Positions 42,847-52,517 of a stretch of DNA of 64,000 nt are shown here, in pieces; within the stretch, counting starts at the first letter, position 1, and each line of letters starts with the position of its first letter. Origin of the DNA: Rubrivivax sp. (lineage in GTDB: Bacteria; Pseudomonadota; Gammaproteobacteria; Burkholderiales; Burkholderiaceae_C); the NCBI GenBank assembly GCA_027485165.1, contig JAIXRN010000014.1:1-64000 (forward strand), read 5' to 3'. Under the pieces are notes generated by a model that saw nothing but the letters and a program-made list of their open reading frames with translations, did not search any database and had not been told where the DNA came from. The position numbers were made by a program, and so were the translations under genes.

Positions 42847-43923
42847 TCAGCCGGCCAGGGCAAAGCGCCGCACGCCCGCCGTCACCGGCAGCGCTTGCAG
42901 CCGGCCGGCCGAGGCCAGCGCATGCAGGTGGGCGATGGCTTCGCCCATGGCAAACGTGGTCTGGTGCAGGTCTAGCGGGCGCTTGAACAGCACCGGCAGC
43001 AAGTCAGCGGCGCTGTGCGGGCGTTCGGCGCAGGCGGCCAGCACATCGTTGAAGCGCTCATCGTGGTGTGCCGTCAGCTGCGCGATGCGTTCATGCAGCC
43101 CCCTGAAAGGCTTGCCGTGCGACGGCAGCACCAGGCTGTCTGCGGGCAGCGCACGCATCTGTGCGATGGATTGCAGGTACAACGGCAGCGGGTCGGCTTC
43201 GGGTTCGATGTCGATCACGCTGACGTTGGTGGAAATGCGCGGCAGCACCATGTCGCCCGATATCAGCACGCCCAGGCCGGGGCAGTGCAGGGCGATGTGT
43301 TCTGGCGCGTGGCCGTAGCCGGCGATGCCACGCCAGGCCTGGCCGCCGATGTCCAGCACCATGCCGTCCAGCAGCCGCCGGTAGCGGCCGGGCACCTGGG
43401 GCACCATGCTGCTGTAGTAGTTCGACCGTGCCCGCACCTTGGCCAGCGCGTCCGGGTCGCTCAAACCATGCAGGGCGAAGAACTGCGCGGCTGCGTCGCC
43501 GCCGAAGCCGGTGGTGGTCTGGCTGGCCATGCGCGCGGCGTTCCAGTCGGTGGCGCTGATCCACAGCCGGCATTCACGGTCAGGGGTGCGCCAGCGTTCG
43601 CACAGCCAGTGCGCCAGGCCGATGTGGTCGGGGTGCATGTGCGTCACCAGCACGCGCAACACCGGCAGGCCCTGCAGGTCCTGGGCGAAGATCTGTTCCC
43701 AGGCGGCACGCGTGTCGTCGTTGCTGATGCCGCAATCCACCACTGTCCAGCCTTCGATGCCGTCCTGCCGGTCGCGCAGCAGCCACAGGTTGATGTGGTC
43801 CAGCGCGAAGGGCAGGGGCATGCGCAGCCAGCGTATGCCCGGGGCGACTTCGATGCTGCTGCCCGTGGCGGGCAGGGTGTCGGCGTGGGGGTAGCGCAGG
43901 GCGCTTTCTTGCGGGTTGGCCAT
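42847..43923 (-). CDS. Metallo-beta-lactamase-fold hydrolase
   Basis: The 358-residue protein has the di-metal motif THMHPDH (His95, His97, Asp99, His100), a GYGHAPEHIALH ligand block, and LISGDMVLPRISTNVS with a bridging Asp. LPSHGKPFRGLHERI supplies the last His. The C-terminal ~80 residues are helical, as in LACTB2-like or glyoxalase II-related hydrolases fused to a winged helix. It is divergent from ivd across 58 bases. A thioester or related CoA substrate would fit the context but is inference. Confidence 0.87.
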   Translation of the reverse strand: MANPQESALRYPHADTLPATGSSIEVAPGIRWLRMPLPFALDHINLWLLRDRQDGIEGWTVVDCGISNDDTRAAWEQIFAQDLQGLPVLRVLVTHMHPDHIGLAHWLCERWRTPDRECRLWISATDWNAARMASQTTTGFGGDAAAQFFALHGLSDPDALAKVRARSNYYSSMVPQVPGRYRRLLDGMVLDIGGQAWRGIAGYGHAPEHIALHCPGLGVLISGDMVLPRISTNVSVIDIEPEADPLPLYLQSIAQMRALPADSLVLPSHGKPFRGLHERIAQLTAHHDERFNDVLAACAERPHSAADLLPVLFKRPLDLHQTTFAMGEAIAHLHALASAGRLQALPVTAGVRRFALAG

Positions 43924-43981
43924 CTGCGCTGCAGTCTAACCAGCTAGCATTCCGCGCACATTCGCACAGGAGACACCGCCC

Positions 43982-45163
43982 ATGAGCGCACTACCCGGCC
44001 TGAACTTCATGCTCGGCGATGACATCGACGCACTGCGCGACGCGGTACGCGAATTCGCCCAGGCCGAGATCGCCCCGCGCGCGGCCGACGTCGACGCCAG
44101 CGATCAGTTCCCCATGCACCTGTGGCGCCAGATGGGCGAACTGGGCGTGCTGGGCATCACCGTGCCCGAAGAAGACGGCGGCGCCGGCATGGGCTACCTG
44201 GCCCACATGGTGGCGATGGAAGAGATCAGCCGCGCCAGCGCCAGCATCGGCCTGAGTTATGGCGCGCACAGCAACCTGTGCGTGAACCAGATCAACCGCA
44301 ACGGCACGGCGGCGCAGAAGAAGAAGTACCTGCCCCGGCTCATCAGCGGCGACCACGTGGGTGCGCTGGCGATGAGCGAGCCCGGCGCCGGCAGCGACGT
44401 CATCAGCATGAAGCTGAAGGCCGTCGACAAGGGCGGGGTCTACCTGCTGAACGGCACCAAGATGTGGATCACCAACGGGCCCGATGCCGACACGATGGTT
44501 GTGTACGCCAAGACCGAACCTGAACTCGGTGCCCGCGGTGTGACGGCCTTCATCGTCGAAAAAGGCATGAAAGGCTTTTCCACCGCGCAGAAGCTGAACA
44601 AGCTGGGCATGCGCGGCAGTCACACCGGCGAGATGGTGTTCCAGGACGTCGAGGTGCCGGCCGAGAACATCCTGGGCCAGCTGAACGGAGGCGCCAAGGT
44701 GCTGATGAGCGGCCTGGACTACGAACGCGCGGTGCTGGCCGCCGGGCCCATCGGCATCATGCAGGCGGTGATGGACAACGTCGTGCCCTACATCCACGAC
44801 CGCAAGCAGTTCGGGCAGTCGATCGGCGAATTCCAGCTCATCCAGGGCAAGGTGGCCGACATGTACACCGTGCTGCAGGCCGGCCGCAGCTTTTGCTACA
44901 CCGTGGGCAAGAACCTTGATGCGCTGGGCAGGGAACACGTGCGCCAGGTGCGCAAGGACTGCGCCAGCGTCATCCTGTGGTGCGCCGAAAAGGCTACCTG
45001 GATGGCCGGCGAAGGCATCCAGATCTTCGGCGGCAACGGCTACATCAACGACTACCCGCTGGGCCGGCTGTGGCGCGATGCCAAGCTGTACGAGATCGGC
45101 GCGGGCACCAGCGAAATCCGCCGCATGCTGATCGGGCGCGAGCTGTTTGCCGAGACGATGTGA
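43982..45163 (+). CDS. ivd: Isovaleryl-CoA dehydrogenase
   Basis: The 393-residue FAD enzyme of leucine catabolism produces 3-methylcrotonyl-CoA. The catalytic base sits in the IVD-specific position, Glu248 in [19 protein letters not shown], not in the C-terminal position of short-chain enzymes. [36 protein letters not shown] and [20 protein letters not shown] are typical. AGGAGA precedes the ATG. Its downstream partners mccB and liuC lie about 15 kb away with unrelated genes between. Confidence 0.95.
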   Translation: MSALPGLNFMLGDDIDALRDAVREFAQAEIAPRAADVDASDQFPMHLWRQMGELGVLGITVPEEDGGAGMGYLAHMVAMEEISRASASIGLSYGAHSNLCVNQINRNGTAAQKKKYLPRLISGDHVGALAMSEPGAGSDVISMKLKAVDKGGVYLLNGTKMWITNGPDADTMVVYAKTEPELGARGVTAFIVEKGMKGFSTAQKLNKLGMRGSHTGEMVFQDVEVPAENILGQLNGGAKVLMSGLDYERAVLAAGPIGIMQAVMDNVVPYIHDRKQFGQSIGEFQLIQGKVADMYTVLQAGRSFCYTVGKNLDALGREHVRQVRKDCASVILWCAEKATWMAGEGIQIFGGNGYINDYPLGRLWRDAKLYEIGAGTSEIRRMLIGRELFAETM

Positions 45164-45213
45164 CCATCGGATCAGGCCTGGGCATGGCCCAGGCAGGCAT
45201 CGCCCGGAAGTCA

Positions 45214-45249
45214 AAAGCCCCGGCTGTCCAGCAGGACGACCGGGGCTTT
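45214..45249. terminator. Bidirectional Rho-independent terminator
   Basis: AAAGCCCCGG / CCGGGGCTTT with an inner GTCC/GGAC stem sits between convergent ivd and the PEP-CTERM gene. A and T runs flank both sides, so it can serve both transcripts. Confidence 0.88.
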
Positions 45250-45291
45250 AGAACAGTGGCCGCCAGGTGACGGCCTGCATCAGGTGCCTGT

Positions 45292-45942
45292 TCAGGCCTT
45301 GCGGCGGCGGGCCATGGCGCCAACGGCGGCCAAGCCAGCCAGCATCAGGGCGTAGGTGCCGGGTTCCGGCACGGCCAGGGTCAGGTTGTCGATGGTGGGC
45401 CACAGCGGCGAAGCGCCCTGCACGGCGCTGACGGTCAGCGACACGATGCTGCCGTTGGTCGACACGAAGCCCAGGAAGCTGGAGGTGGTGGCGTTGGTGA
45501 TGGTCTGGGTTAGCGAAGCGCCCGTCGAGTCGACCGCGGTCAGCGTGACGCTGCCAGCGAGGAAAGCGCCGTTGATGTCCGAACCGAAGAAGTTGCCGGC
45601 GATGCCGCGGACCGTCGTGGTGCCACCCGAGAAGCCGTTGAACAGGACGCTGTCGGTGGCCAGGTTGGTCGACAGCCAGGGGTTGGCGGTCGTGCCCGCG
45701 CCGTAGAAACTGCTGGTGCTGGCGGCAGCGGTGTAGGTGTAAACGCCAGCGGTGCGGGTGACCGGCGAAGGCGAAGAACCACTGATGTTGAAGCCAGTGT
45801 AGGTGTCAACACCCGGCAACACGGTCAGGGCGGAGAAGGCGGCCGAGGTCGTGACGACCGTCATGGCGGCCTGTGAAGCGCCGACCGAAACGACCAGGGC
45901 TGCGGCGGCCAGGGCTTGCAGAGCAAATTTGCGGTTCAACAT
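45292..45942 (-). CDS. Small PEP-CTERM sorting-domain protein
   Basis: The 216-residue exported protein has a signal peptide (MLNRKFALQALAAAALVVS, cleaved near SQA). A Ser/Thr/Gly-rich domain with TVRGIAGNFFGSDINGAFLA follows, and a C-terminal tail VPEPGTYALMLAGLAAVGAM then ARRRKA for exosortase sorting. ATG 45942 has GAGG eight bases upstream; the longer frame adds a non-conserved, non-signal stretch. It is monocistronic. The middle domain fits secreted proteins expressed with exopolysaccharide. Exact role unknown. Confidence 0.88.
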   Translation of the reverse strand: MLNRKFALQALAAAALVVSVGASQAAMTVVTTSAAFSALTVLPGVDTYTGFNISGSSPSPVTRTAGVYTYTAAASTSSFYGAGTTANPWLSTNLATDSVLFNGFSGGTTTVRGIAGNFFGSDINGAFLAGSVTLTAVDSTGASLTQTITNATTSSFLGFVSTNGSIVSLTVSAVQGASPLWPTIDNLTLAVPEPGTYALMLAGLAAVGAMARRRKA

Positions 45943-46142
45943 GGGTGTTCCTCTTGGGATGTGATCAGGGGTGAAGGAACCAGCCCAAAGGCCAGATTTC
46001 CTACGCAATTTGAGTGTCAATGTCACATGCTCTCGACGTAAACCCCTGACATGGGGGGTGCTCGACACCTCGAACCAGGGTCGACTTCAGCGCCGCGCTG
46101 TGGTGGTCGAATGGCAGCGGCCAGCGCCTTAAACTGCCCCGC

Positions 46143-46814
46143 ATGAGCCAGGCACTGACCGAACTGTTCGAAAGCAACCGTCGTTGGGCCGCGGCCAGCC
46201 AGGCGCAGGACCCCGGCTTCTTCAGCCGTCTGCTCAGCCAGCAGACGCCGCAGTATCTGTGGATCGGCTGCGCCGACAGCCGCGTGCCGGCGAACGAGAT
46301 CCTGGGCCTGCTGCCCGGCGACGTGTTCGTGCATCGCAACCTCGCGAATGTGTTGGTGCACAGCGACCTGAATGCGCTGTCGGTGATGCAGTACGCCGTG
46401 GACCAGCTGCAGGTGCGCCACATCATGGTGGTGGGGCACTATGGCTGTGGTGGCGTCACGGCCGCGCTGCAGGGGCAGCGCGTGGGCATTGCCGACAACT
46501 GGTTGCGCCACGTGCAGGACGTGCGCGGCAAGCACCGCGCCTTCATCGACGGCCTGCCCGACGACGACGCCCGCCTGCGCGCGCTGTGCGAACTGAACGT
46601 GCTGGAACAGGCCTTGAACGTCTGCGGCACGACCGTGGTGCAGGACGCCTGGGCCCGCGGCCACGCCGTCGTCGTGCACGGCTGGGTCTACGGCTTGCAC
46701 AACGGCTTGCTGGACGACCTGCAGATCAACGCCCAGCGCACGGCCGACGTCGAGCCCGCCTACGCCCGCGCGCTGGTGGCTCTGCACGCGCGCCATGCGC
46801 CCGCGCCGGCCTGA
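46143..46814 (+). CDS. can: Beta-carbonic anhydrase
   Basis: The 223-residue enzyme interconverts CO2 and bicarbonate. Zinc ligands are Cys43 and Asp45 in CADSRVPANEI, His99 and Cys102 in GHYGCGGV; GDVFVHRNLANV is the partner motif. It matches the E. coli Can type in length. aceK starts 60 bases downstream. Bicarbonate supply to biotin carboxylases such as methylcrotonyl-CoA carboxylase would fit the neighbourhood, but this gene is general. Confidence 0.96.
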   Translation: MSQALTELFESNRRWAAASQAQDPGFFSRLLSQQTPQYLWIGCADSRVPANEILGLLPGDVFVHRNLANVLVHSDLNALSVMQYAVDQLQVRHIMVVGHYGCGGVTAALQGQRVGIADNWLRHVQDVRGKHRAFIDGLPDDDARLRALCELNVLEQALNVCGTTVVQDAWARGHAVVVHGWVYGLHNGLLDDLQINAQRTADVEPAYARALVALHARHAPAPA

Positions 46815-46874
46815 GCGCTGCCGCGCACGTGCTACCCGCCGCACCGCCCGTATCGTCTTCCTGAAAGCTCACCG

Positions 46875-48680
46875 ATGTACCCGCACCGCCTGACCGACAG
46901 CCGCGCCGTCGACATCGCCCTGGCGCTGCGCGACGGCTTCGACCGACACTACCGCCTGTTCCGCGCCACCAGCGCTGCCGCCAAGCAGCGCTTCGAAGCG
47001 GCCGACTGGGCCGGCCAGCAGACCGCGCAGCGCGCCCGCATCGACTTCTACGACCTGCGCGTGAACGAAGCCGTGGAACGCCTGCGCACCGAATTCAAGG
47101 TCGCTGAACTGTCGCAGGACAGCTGGCAGCAGGCCAAGCTGCACTACATCGGCCTGCTCACCAACCACCACCAGCCCGAACTGGCCGAGACCTTTTTCAA
47201 TTCCGTCACGGCCAAGGTGCTGGACCGCAGCTACTACAAGAACGACTTCATCTTCGTGCGCCCGGCGGTCAGCACCGAATACATCGAAAACGACGCCCCA
47301 GCGTCGATGCCCACCTACCGCGCCTACTACCCCAGCAAGGCCAACCTGTTCGATACCTGGCGGCGCATCATCGACAACTTCCAGCTTGCGCTGCCGTTCG
47401 AAGACCTGGACCGCGACGTGGCCCAGGTGGTGGAAGCCATGGGTTCTGAACTGGGCGGTTTCCGGCCACGGCCCAATTTCCAGATCCAGGTGCTGTCCAG
47501 CCTGTTCTACCGGAACAAAGGCGCCTACGTGGTGGGCAAGATCATCAACGGCTTCAACGAAACGCCCTTTGCCCTGCCCATCGTGCATGTGGAAGGCGAG
47601 GGCCGCGCGGGCCCAGGGCCGCTGGTGATCGACGCCGCGCTGTTCGGCGAAGACGAGCTGCTGTTGATCTTCAGCTATGCCCGCGCCTACTTCATGGTGG
47701 ACATGGAGATTCCGTCGGCCACGGTGCAGTTTCTGCGCAGCCTGATGCCACGCAAGCCGCGCGCCGAGCTCTACAACAGCCTGGGCCTGCAGAAGCACGG
47801 CAAGAACCTGTTCTACCGCGACTTCCTGGCCCACCTGCGCCATTCGTCAGACAAGTTCCGCATCGCCCCTGGCATCAAGGGCATGGTGATGCTGGTCTTC
47901 GACCTGCCGTCCTTCCCCTACGTCTTCAAGCTCATCAAGGACTTCTACCCGGCGCCCAAGGACACCACGCGCGAACAGATCAAGAGCAAGTACCTGCTGG
48001 TCAAGCAGCACGACCGCGTGGGCCGCATGGCTGATACGCTGGAATACAGCACCGTGGCCTTCCCCCGCCACCGCTTCGAGGAAGAGCTGATCGCCGAGCT
48101 GCAGCACTTCTGCCCCAGCTTGCTGGAATTCGGCGTGCGCGATGGGCTGGAGGTGATCCTGATCAAGCACCTCTACATCGAGCGGCGCATGATCCCGCTG
48201 AACATGTACCTGCAGGAAGCCACGCCCGAGCAGATGGCGCACGCGGTGCAGGAATACGGCAACGCGATCAAGGACCTGGTGGCCGCCAATATCTTCCCCG
48301 GCGACATGCTCTGGAAAAACTTCGGCGTCACGCGCCACGGCAAGGTGGTGTTCTACGACTACGACGAGATCGAATACATCACCGACTGCAACTTCCGCCG
48401 CGTGCCCGCGCCGCGCCATGAAGAGGACGAGATGAGCGGCGAAATCTGGTATTCGGTCGGCCCGAAGGACGTGTTCCCGGAGACCTTCGGCCCCTTTCTT
48501 TTGGGCAACCCTCAGGTTCGTGAAACCTTCATGGCCCACCATGCCGACCTGCTGGACGCCGGTTTCTGGCAGTTGCACAAGGAACGCATCGTCGCGGGCC
48601 ATGTGCACGACGTCTTCCCTTACGAACCCCACAAGCGTTTCATCGCGCAGCGCCGGCGCGCTGCGGCCCCCGGCGCCTGA
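46875..48680 (+). CDS. aceK: Isocitrate dehydrogenase kinase/phosphatase
   Basis: The 601-residue bifunctional enzyme phosphorylates and inactivates isocitrate dehydrogenase, sending isocitrate into the glyoxylate bypass, and reverses this when needed. Family blocks include [40 protein letters not shown] (ATP-binding region), [20 protein letters not shown] and [20 protein letters not shown] with YDYDEIEYI. The ATG has CTGAAAGCTCACCG ahead but no strong ribosome binding site. aceA/aceB are not nearby; the surrounding acyl-CoA genes explain the presence. Confidence 0.97.
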   Translation: MYPHRLTDSRAVDIALALRDGFDRHYRLFRATSAAAKQRFEAADWAGQQTAQRARIDFYDLRVNEAVERLRTEFKVAELSQDSWQQAKLHYIGLLTNHHQPELAETFFNSVTAKVLDRSYYKNDFIFVRPAVSTEYIENDAPASMPTYRAYYPSKANLFDTWRRIIDNFQLALPFEDLDRDVAQVVEAMGSELGGFRPRPNFQIQVLSSLFYRNKGAYVVGKIINGFNETPFALPIVHVEGEGRAGPGPLVIDAALFGEDELLLIFSYARAYFMVDMEIPSATVQFLRSLMPRKPRAELYNSLGLQKHGKNLFYRDFLAHLRHSSDKFRIAPGIKGMVMLVFDLPSFPYVFKLIKDFYPAPKDTTREQIKSKYLLVKQHDRVGRMADTLEYSTVAFPRHRFEEELIAELQHFCPSLLEFGVRDGLEVILIKHLYIERRMIPLNMYLQEATPEQMAHAVQEYGNAIKDLVAANIFPGDMLWKNFGVTRHGKVVFYDYDEIEYITDCNFRRVPAPRHEEDEMSGEIWYSVGPKDVFPETFGPFLLGNPQVRETFMAHHADLLDAGFWQLHKERIVAGHVHDVFPYEPHKRFIAQRRRAAAPGA

Positions 48681-48731
48681 ACATGCAGGCGCATCACCCC
48701 ACTGCACCACCACCCCCTGAAGGAGCCCGTC

Positions 48732-49910
48732 ATGGCTGAATCCATCGTCATCGTTTCCGCTGCCCGCACGCCCATCGGAGGCCTGCTGGGCGACTTTTCT
48801 GGCCTGCAGGCCTGGGAACTGGGCGCCGTGGCCGTGAAGGCGGCGGTCGAACGCGCCGGTGTGCCCGGCGACGCCTTCGACGAAGTGCTGCTGGGCAACT
48901 GCCTGATGGCCGGCCAGGGCCAGGCCCCGGCGCGCCAGGCCATGCGCCGCGCCGGCCTGCCCGACAGCGTGGGGGCCGTCACGCTGACGAAGATGTGCGG
49001 CAGCGGCATGCGCGCGATGATGTTCGCGCACGACATGCTGGCCGCTGGCAGTGCCAGCGCCATGGTGGCCGGCGGCATGGAAAGCATGACCAACGCCCCG
49101 CACCTGATGTTCGCGCGCAAGGGCGTGCGCTACGGCGCGGCGCAGATGTTCGACCACATGGCCCTGGACGGCCTGGAAGACGCCTACGTGCGCGGTCAGG
49201 CCATGGGCGTGTTTGCCGAGCAGTGCGTGGCCAAGTACCAGTTCACGCGCGAAGCGCAGGACGCCTTTGCCATCGCCAGCACCCAGCGCAGCAAGCAGGC
49301 CAACGAAGACGGCAGCTTCGACTGGGAAATGGCCCCGGTCACCCTGCAGGGCAAGGGCGGCGAAACCCTGGTCAAGCACGACGAGCAGCCCTTCAAGGCC
49401 AAGCTGGACAAGATCCCCGGCCTGAAGCCGGCGTTCAAGAAGGACGGCACCATCACCGCGGCCAACGCCAGCAGCATCAGCGACGGCGCCGCCGCCCTGG
49501 TGCTGGTGCGCGAAAGCACGGCTGTGCAAATGGGCCTGAAGCCGCTGGCACGCATCGTCAGCCATGCTGTGCATGCGCAGGCGCCGGACTGGTTCACGAC
49601 CGCACCCGTGGGCGCGATCGAGAAGGTGCTGAAGAAGGCCGGCTGGCAGGCCGGCCAGGTGGACCTGTGGGAAGTGAACGAGGCCTTCGCCGCCGTCACC
49701 ATGGCCGCGATGACGGAATTCAAGCTGGCGCACGAGATCGTCAACGTGCACGGCGGCGCCTGCGCGCTGGGTCACCCCATCGGCGCGAGCGGCGCGCGCA
49801 TCGTCGTCACCCTGCTGGGCGCGCTGCGCAAGCAGGGCAAGAAGCGTGGCGTCGCGGCACTGTGCATCGGCGGCGGCGAGGCCACGGCGATGGCGGTCGA
49901 GCTGCTGTGA
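48732..49910 (+). CDS. Acetyl-CoA C-acetyltransferase (thiolase)
   Basis: The 392-residue thiolase II has the complete catalytic set: Cys89 in TKMCGSGM, His348 in LGHPIGASG, and Cys378 in LCIGGGEA, the same numbering as the Zoogloea biosynthetic thiolase. It converts two acetyl-CoA to acetoacetyl-CoA or the reverse. GAAGGAG precedes the ATG closely. It sits between aceK and a LysE-type exporter and two further acyl-CoA genes, so a degradative role in fatty or amino acid breakdown is as likely as polyhydroxybutyrate synthesis; no phaB/phaC are present. Confidence 0.94.
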   Translation: MAESIVIVSAARTPIGGLLGDFSGLQAWELGAVAVKAAVERAGVPGDAFDEVLLGNCLMAGQGQAPARQAMRRAGLPDSVGAVTLTKMCGSGMRAMMFAHDMLAAGSASAMVAGGMESMTNAPHLMFARKGVRYGAAQMFDHMALDGLEDAYVRGQAMGVFAEQCVAKYQFTREAQDAFAIASTQRSKQANEDGSFDWEMAPVTLQGKGGETLVKHDEQPFKAKLDKIPGLKPAFKKDGTITAANASSISDGAAALVLVRESTAVQMGLKPLARIVSHAVHAQAPDWFTTAPVGAIEKVLKKAGWQAGQVDLWEVNEAFAAVTMAAMTEFKLAHEIVNVHGGACALGHPIGASGARIVVTLLGALRKQGKKRGVAALCIGGGEATAMAVELL

Positions 49911-49979
49911 AGCCCCGGGCCCTGTCACCCGACGCCGGGCGGCGCTGATGGCGCCGGCTCGTGTGCAGCGGCCCTGGCC

Positions 49980-50705
49980 GTGACCGACCTGCTGCCGGCC
50001 CCGGGCCCCGCCGCAGCCTTTGCGCTAGCGGTGCTGGTGGTCAACGCGTCGCCAGGGCCTGACATGCTGTTGACGATCTCGCGCAGCCTGCAGGGTGGCG
50101 TGCGCGCCGGGCTGGCCGCGATGGCGGGTGTCAACGCCGGCTGCGTGCTGCACACCCTGGCCGCCGCCTTCGGGCTGGCAGCTGTGCTGGCCGTGGTGCC
50201 ACTGGCCTTCAGCCTGCTGCAGTGGCTGGGGGTGGCTTATCTGGCCTGGTTGGGCATCGGGTTGCTGGTGCGGGCCTTCCGGCCGGTGCAGCCGGGGCCC
50301 GAGCAAGCAGCAGCGGCCCGGCCGGGCGTTGCCACAGCGGACGCCTTGCCCGCCGCCAGCACGCTGGCGCCGCAAGCGGCACGGCGCCAGCAGGCACTCT
50401 GGCCCAGCTTTCGCGCTGGCCTGTTCACCAATCTGTTGAACCCCAAGGTGGCGCTGTTCTTCCTGGCTTTCCTGCCACCGTTCGTGCCCACAGGCAGCCC
50501 CAGCCGCAGTGCCAGCTTCCTGCTGCTGGGGGGCTGGTTCGTGCTGCAGAACACCGTGCTGATGGCCCTGGTGGCCGTGTTGGCGGCGCAGCTGCGGCGC
50601 TGGCAGACTTCAGCCCCGCTGCGGCGTGCAGCCGCAGGGCTTGGGGGCACACTGTTTTTGCTGCTGGCCTGGCGGCTGCTGACCGCACGCGCACAGGCCA
50701 CATGA
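49980..50705 (+). CDS. LysE/RhtB-family amino-acid exporter
   Basis: The 241-residue inner-membrane protein has about six hydrophobic segments. The LysE signature is NASPGPDMLLTISRSLQGGV near residue 22, followed by AGVNAGCVLHTLAAAFGLAA and GLFTNLLNPKVALFFLAFLP. The loop between residues 100 and 140 is longer and Ala/Pro-rich. The start is GTG. Exported substrate (amino acid or derivative) unknown. Confidence 0.88.
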   Translation: MTDLLPAPGPAAAFALAVLVVNASPGPDMLLTISRSLQGGVRAGLAAMAGVNAGCVLHTLAAAFGLAAVLAVVPLAFSLLQWLGVAYLAWLGIGLLVRAFRPVQPGPEQAAAARPGVATADALPAASTLAPQAARRQQALWPSFRAGLFTNLLNPKVALFFLAFLPPFVPTGSPSRSASFLLLGGWFVLQNTVLMALVAVLAAQLRRWQTSAPLRRAAAGLGGTLFLLLAWRLLTARAQAT

Positions 50706-50825
50706 AGCGGAGCGCCCTTGTTGAACACTGTCTTGCCCCTGTTTTCGCCCGTGTGCGGCCCACGCACCCCCACCTTCCCTTGATGCCCCCCGATGCCCCT
50801 TGATGCCGTTCCCAAGGCTGCTTCC

Positions 50826-51290
50826 ATGACTCCAGAAGAACAGACCCCGCTCATCCGCGTGGGCGAAACCTTCCAGACCCAGGTGCGCTACACGCGCGAG
50901 CAGATCGTCCAGTTCGCCCGCCTCACTGGCGACGCCAACCCCCTGCACCACGACCGCCAGGCGGCTGAACGCGCCAGCTTCGGCGAGATCATCGCCAGCG
51001 GGCAGCAGACCGCCAGCCAGATGATGGGCGCGGTGGCCAGCCACTTCAGCCGGCGCGAAGACGCCGTGCCGCGCGAGATGCTGTGCCTGAACTTCAACTT
51101 CGCCTTCCGCGCACCCATCTTCGCCGAGCAGGACATCGTGATCGCCTGGCGCGTGAGCGAAGTCGAACGCAACACCAAGCGCGGGGGCTACATCGGCCAC
51201 CTGGACGGCAGCGCCAGCGTGGCCGGTCGCGCCTGCGTGGTGGGCCGGGGCACGGTGCTGGTGTCGCGCGCTGCGGCACGCCTGGCGTGA
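50826..51290 (+). CDS. MaoC-like hotdog-fold dehydratase
   Basis: The 154-residue protein has the (R)-hydratase-like motif FARLTGDANPLHHD (Asp36 and His41/42), then ASGQQTASQMMGAVASHF. It would hydrate 2-enoyl-CoA or a related thioester. ATG 50826 gives the family start; the frame opens 33 bases earlier. It is followed after 48 bases by an acyl-CoA dehydrogenase, a likely pathway partner. Confidence 0.86.
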   Translation: MTPEEQTPLIRVGETFQTQVRYTREQIVQFARLTGDANPLHHDRQAAERASFGEIIASGQQTASQMMGAVASHFSRREDAVPREMLCLNFNFAFRAPIFAEQDIVIAWRVSEVERNTKRGGYIGHLDGSASVAGRACVVGRGTVLVSRAAARLA

Positions 51291-51338
51291 ACCGCCGCAT
51301 CGACCCGACGCCCCTTCACTGACATCCAGGACAAGACC

Positions 51339-52469
51339 ATGCTGCTTTCCGAAGACCACCTGGCCGTGCAGGACGCCGTGCGCGCTTTCGTGCAGGCCGA
51401 AGTCGCCCCCCACGCCGCGGCCTGGGACAAGGGCCACACCTTCCCGAAGGCCGCGCTGCGCGGCCTGGCCGAACTGGGCTGCTACGGCGTGGCGGTGCCC
51501 GCCGAACTGGGCGGTGCGGGGCTGGACTACCTGGCGCTGGCCGTCATCCTGGAAGAGATTGCGGCCGGCGACGGTGCCACCAGCACCATCGTCAGCGTCA
51601 ACAACTGCCCGGTCTGCAGCATCCTGATGTCCTATGCCAACGCCGACCAGCAGCAGCGCTTCCTGTTGCCGCTGGCGCGTGGGCAGATGCTGGGCGCCTT
51701 CTGCCTGACCGAACCGCACGTGGGCAGCGAAGCCGGCGGTTTGAAGACCACGGCGGTCCGTGACGGCGACGATTACCTCATCAACGGCGTCAAGCAGTTC
51801 ATCACCAGCGGCAAGAACGGCGACGTGGCCATCGTCATGGCGGTGACCGACAAGGCTGCGGGCAAGAAGGGCATCAGCGCCTTCCTGGTGCCCACCGCGA
51901 CACCGGGTTACACCGTGGCACGTGTCGAAGACAAGCTGGGCCAGCACGCCAGCGACACGGCGCAGATCCTGTTCGACAACTGCCGCGTGCCGGCCGCCAA
52001 CCGGCTGGGCGAAGAAGGGCAGGGGCTGAAGATCGCGCTGTCGGGCCTGGAAGGCGGGCGCATCGGCATCGCCAGCCAGGCCCTGGGCATGGCGCGCGCC
52101 GCGTTCGAAGCGGCCTTGGCCTACAGCAAGGACCGCACGAGCTTTGGCCAGCCCATCTTTCAGCACCAGGCGGTGCAGTTCAAGCTGGCCGACATGGCCA
52201 CGCAGCTGGAATGCGCGCGCCAGCTCATCCACCACGCTGCGGCGCTGAAGGACGCCGGCCGCCCTTGCCTGAAGGAAGCCGCGATGGCCAAGCTCTACGC
52301 CAGCGAAATGGCCGAGCGCGTGTGCAGCGACGCCATCCAGGTCTTCGGCGGCTATGGCTACGTCAGCGACTTTCCGGTCGAACGCATCTATCGCGACGTG
52401 CGCGTGTGCCAGATCTACGAAGGCACGTCTGAAGTGCAGAAGATCCTGATCGGCCGCGCACTGGCCTGA
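51339..52469 (+). CDS. Acyl-CoA dehydrogenase
   Basis: The 376-residue FAD enzyme has CLTEPHVGSEAGGLKTTAVR, NGVKQFITSGKNGDVAIVMA and FGGYGYVSDFPVERIYRDVR. The catalytic Glu361 in IYEGTSEVQKILIGR is at the short/branched-chain ACAD position. It fits butyryl- or 2-methylacyl-CoA dehydrogenases. It lies downstream of the MaoC-like gene in the same direction. The exact acyl chain is not determinable here. Confidence 0.93.
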   Translation: MLLSEDHLAVQDAVRAFVQAEVAPHAAAWDKGHTFPKAALRGLAELGCYGVAVPAELGGAGLDYLALAVILEEIAAGDGATSTIVSVNNCPVCSILMSYANADQQQRFLLPLARGQMLGAFCLTEPHVGSEAGGLKTTAVRDGDDYLINGVKQFITSGKNGDVAIVMAVTDKAAGKKGISAFLVPTATPGYTVARVEDKLGQHASDTAQILFDNCRVPAANRLGEEGQGLKIALSGLEGGRIGIASQALGMARAAFEAALAYSKDRTSFGQPIFQHQAVQFKLADMATQLECARQLIHHAAALKDAGRPCLKEAAMAKLYASEMAERVCSDAIQVFGGYGYVSDFPVERIYRDVRVCQIYEGTSEVQKILIGRALA

Positions 52470-52517
52470 GGCCTGGCCTGAAGCCTGGCCCCAAGCATTC
52501 CGCATCAGCCCCTGCGC

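Noticed and set aside
47847-49928. A 693-codon open frame antisense to aceK and the thiolase gene
   Set aside because: Both plus-strand genes have complete catalytic motifs; the antisense product has none.
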